A DNA stretch of 6,471 nt from an uncultured Bacteroidales bacterium (GTDB lineage Bacteria; Bacteroidota; Bacteroidia; Bacteroidales; UBA932). A model generated the notes under the pieces. It was not told the DNA's origin and ran no database searches. It worked only from the letters and a program-made list of their open reading frames with translations. The position numbers and the translations under genes were made by a program. The stretch's first letter is position 1. Every line of letters starts with the position of its first letter. Location: assembly GCA_937906795.1 (NCBI GenBank), contig CALCUQ010000281.1:1-6471 (forward strand). Reading direction: 5' to 3'. This document shows positions 5,667-6,471 of this stretch, piece by piece.

Positions 5667-6020
5667 TCAGTTGTTAAGATTGATTCTTATCTTACATTTG
5701 GCAGCAACCACGCCATCAATCTTTGCTGTTGCCAGAACATTTGAGATGCCTTTTTTAGATGACATCAATTTTATGTCGGTGACAATAGTTTCTCCACATT
5801 TAGGCAAAAAGAATACAGAAAAATCCTTTATTTCCATAATGGTATATTTGCTTTCAATAGCCATAGAGATACTTTGTATAAAGTGCTCTATTAGTCCAGG
5901 TTCCTGAAAATGACAAGATGCATAAAAACAGTTTGATTCTTTAACAAGAAACTGGGCTGTTTTTGTTTCCTTGTTATAGGCGTCTATCAAACTAATTGTG
6001 CATATGTTGTCTGTTACCAT
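5667..6020 (-). CDS. Putative hotdog-fold (FabZ/FabA-like) thioester protein with non-canonical active site
   Basis: This is a 117-residue soluble protein with no signal peptide. The segment CHFQEPGLIEHFIQSISMAI (36-55) corresponds to the start of the central hotdog helix. E45 and Q49 have the same spacing as the glutamate and glutamine of the FabZ PGVLIIEAMAQ region, and the EPGLIE form is one I recall from dehydratase-like proteins in Bacteroidota lipid or pigment clusters. The canonical HFPGxPxxPG is not present. H37 lies 8 residues before E45, whereas the FabZ histidine is about 14 before it, so H37 is not an obvious replacement. The strand DFSVFFLPKCGETIVTDIKL (66-85) resembles the dehydratase second half, and the linker before it looks shorter than usual. 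It is the first gene of the minus-strand operon, directly behind a perfect promoter. A role in acyl-ACP chemistry is inferred from fold similarity only. Confidence 0.7.
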   Translation of the reverse strand: MVTDNICTISLIDAYNKETKTAQFLVKESNCFYASCHFQEPGLIEHFIQSISMAIESKYTIMEIKDFSVFFLPKCGETIVTDIKLMSSKKGISNVLATAKIDGVVAAKCKIRINLNN

Positions 6021-6054
6021 TTTATTGGCCTGTATTGGTGAATTAATTAAAGTG

Positions 6055-6085
6055 CAAAGGTACTAAATTTTAGGTATTGGACAAA
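6055..6085 (-). promoter_or_regulatory. Bacteroidota-type promoter for the hotdog-protein operon
   Basis: Read on the minus strand, TTTG (6085-6082) is followed after exactly 19 bases by TACCTTTG (6062-6055), a perfect TTTG, N19, TAnnTTTG promoter. Transcription should start near 6048-6051, leaving a leader of about 30 bases before the start codon at 6020. Its quality argues that the operon is expressed and not decayed. Confidence 0.88.
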
Positions 6086-6163
6086 AGAGAAGTTTTCTAC
6101 TCTTTAAGAGTGTGGAGTTGGTCTAAAAGTAGGATTTTTTATAATCTAAAATAAATAAGCACG

Positions 6164-6170
6164 TATTTTG
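6164..6170 (+). promoter_or_regulatory. Weak candidate -7 element for the divergent regulator gene
   Basis: TATTTTG is one T short of TAnnTTTG and lies about 50 bases before the ATG at 6221. No convincing TTTG occurs upstream at the right distance, so this is a guess based on position. The intergenic region also holds a 13-base palindrome at 6099-6111 (ACTCTT, T, AAGAGT) that could be an operator between the two divergent promoters. Confidence 0.25.
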
Positions 6171-6220
6171 CATTGTTTTATTGGTAAATAATTCAGATTA
6201 TAGTTTCAGTAGACCATACT

Positions 6221-6471
6221 ATGAAAAATTTGATAGATGTAAATGTGACAAAGATGGTTTCTCATTTGGAAGAAATGAGAAAGGATATTAACCATAAGTA
6301 TTCAAATATAGCTCATATGGGAAATGATGTGCTTATGATTAAAGCGGTTAACAAATCCCAATCATTACTTGATTTTCCTATAAGGGTAGATGCTCTTACT
6401 ATAGTCAGGCCAAAATTAAATGAGGTTAAGTTCAATATTGATTTAAAAGAGTGTGTTGCAGACAAGAATTC
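6221..6471 (+). CDS. Probable AraC-type transcriptional regulator, N-terminal part, 3'-truncated by window edge
   Basis: An open frame starts at ATG 6221 (MKNLIDVNVTKM...) and continues for 83 codons to the window end without a stop. It contains no signal peptide or membrane segment. The segment LLDFPIRVDALTIVRPKLNEVKF, followed by the start of another strand (NIDLKE), resembles the cupin-like sensor domain of Bacteroidota AraC-family regulators, where a YPFRxDGLTIxLC-like sequence is common. The helix-turn-helix part would lie beyond the window, so the family call rests on this short match. It is divergent from the hotdog-protein operon with a 200-base intergenic region, the usual arrangement for a regulator that controls its neighbour. 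An 8-bp imperfect hairpin (6204-6212 with 6219-6226) overlaps the start codon and might affect translation. Confidence 0.6.
   Translation, partial: MKNLIDVNVTKMVSHLEEMRKDINHKYSNIAHMGNDVLMIKAVNKSQSLLDFPIRVDALTIVRPKLNEVKFNIDLKECVADKN

Noticed and set aside
6204..6226. Hairpin overlapping the start codon of the right-edge gene as a riboswitch or thermometer
   Set aside because: Only eight AT-rich pairs with a bulge; below what can be told from chance in AT-rich DNA, so only mentioned within the gene entry.

Overview
The window looks like chromosomal DNA from a member of the Bacteroidota, most likely of the order Bacteroidales. The evidence is AT-rich coding sequence, promoters of the Bacteroidota type (TTTG, about 19 bp, TAnnTTTG) and little sign of Shine-Dalgarno sequences. 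Two of these promoters match perfectly: one before the tRNA and one before the minus-strand pair at the right. The genus cannot be read from the sequence.

Left part (1-2017, plus strand): the 3' portion of an rmlD-type dTDP-4-dehydrorhamnose reductase gene, cut by the window edge, is followed after one base by galE (UDP-glucose 4-epimerase). Together they supply dTDP-rhamnose and UDP-galactose for surface polysaccharide. Immediately after galE a perfect promoter drives a tRNA gene with anticodon CAT. It is probably the lysidine-modified isoleucine tRNA rather than elongator methionine tRNA. A strong, probably bidirectional hairpin terminator follows.

Middle part (2037-5301): a minus-strand exported serine hydrolase of the beta-lactamase/penicillin-binding fold with an extra C-terminal beta-rich domain. 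A short intergenic region with overlapping divergent promoter elements separates it from a plus-strand pair. The pair is a flavodoxin/bis-[4Fe-4S] ferredoxin fusion (EFR1-like) and an exported DNA/RNA non-specific endonuclease.

Right part (5294-6471): a minus-strand two-gene operon encodes small proteins resembling hotdog-fold 3-hydroxyacyl-ACP dehydratases, behind a perfect promoter. Divergent from it is the start of a gene that looks like an AraC-type regulator, which runs off the window. Both hotdog-like proteins are atypical. The second appears to have lost precisely the segment that carries the catalytic histidine (HFPGxPxxPG) in the family, leaving the flanks joined in frame. This pair is the most unusual part of the window. 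It could be a pseudo-enzyme/heterodimer pair in an acyl-ACP pathway (for example aryl-polyene- or resorcinol-like lipids), but that is inference.

No mobile element, CRISPR array or long gene-free stretch was found. The longest intergenic stretch is about 200 bp (6021-6220).
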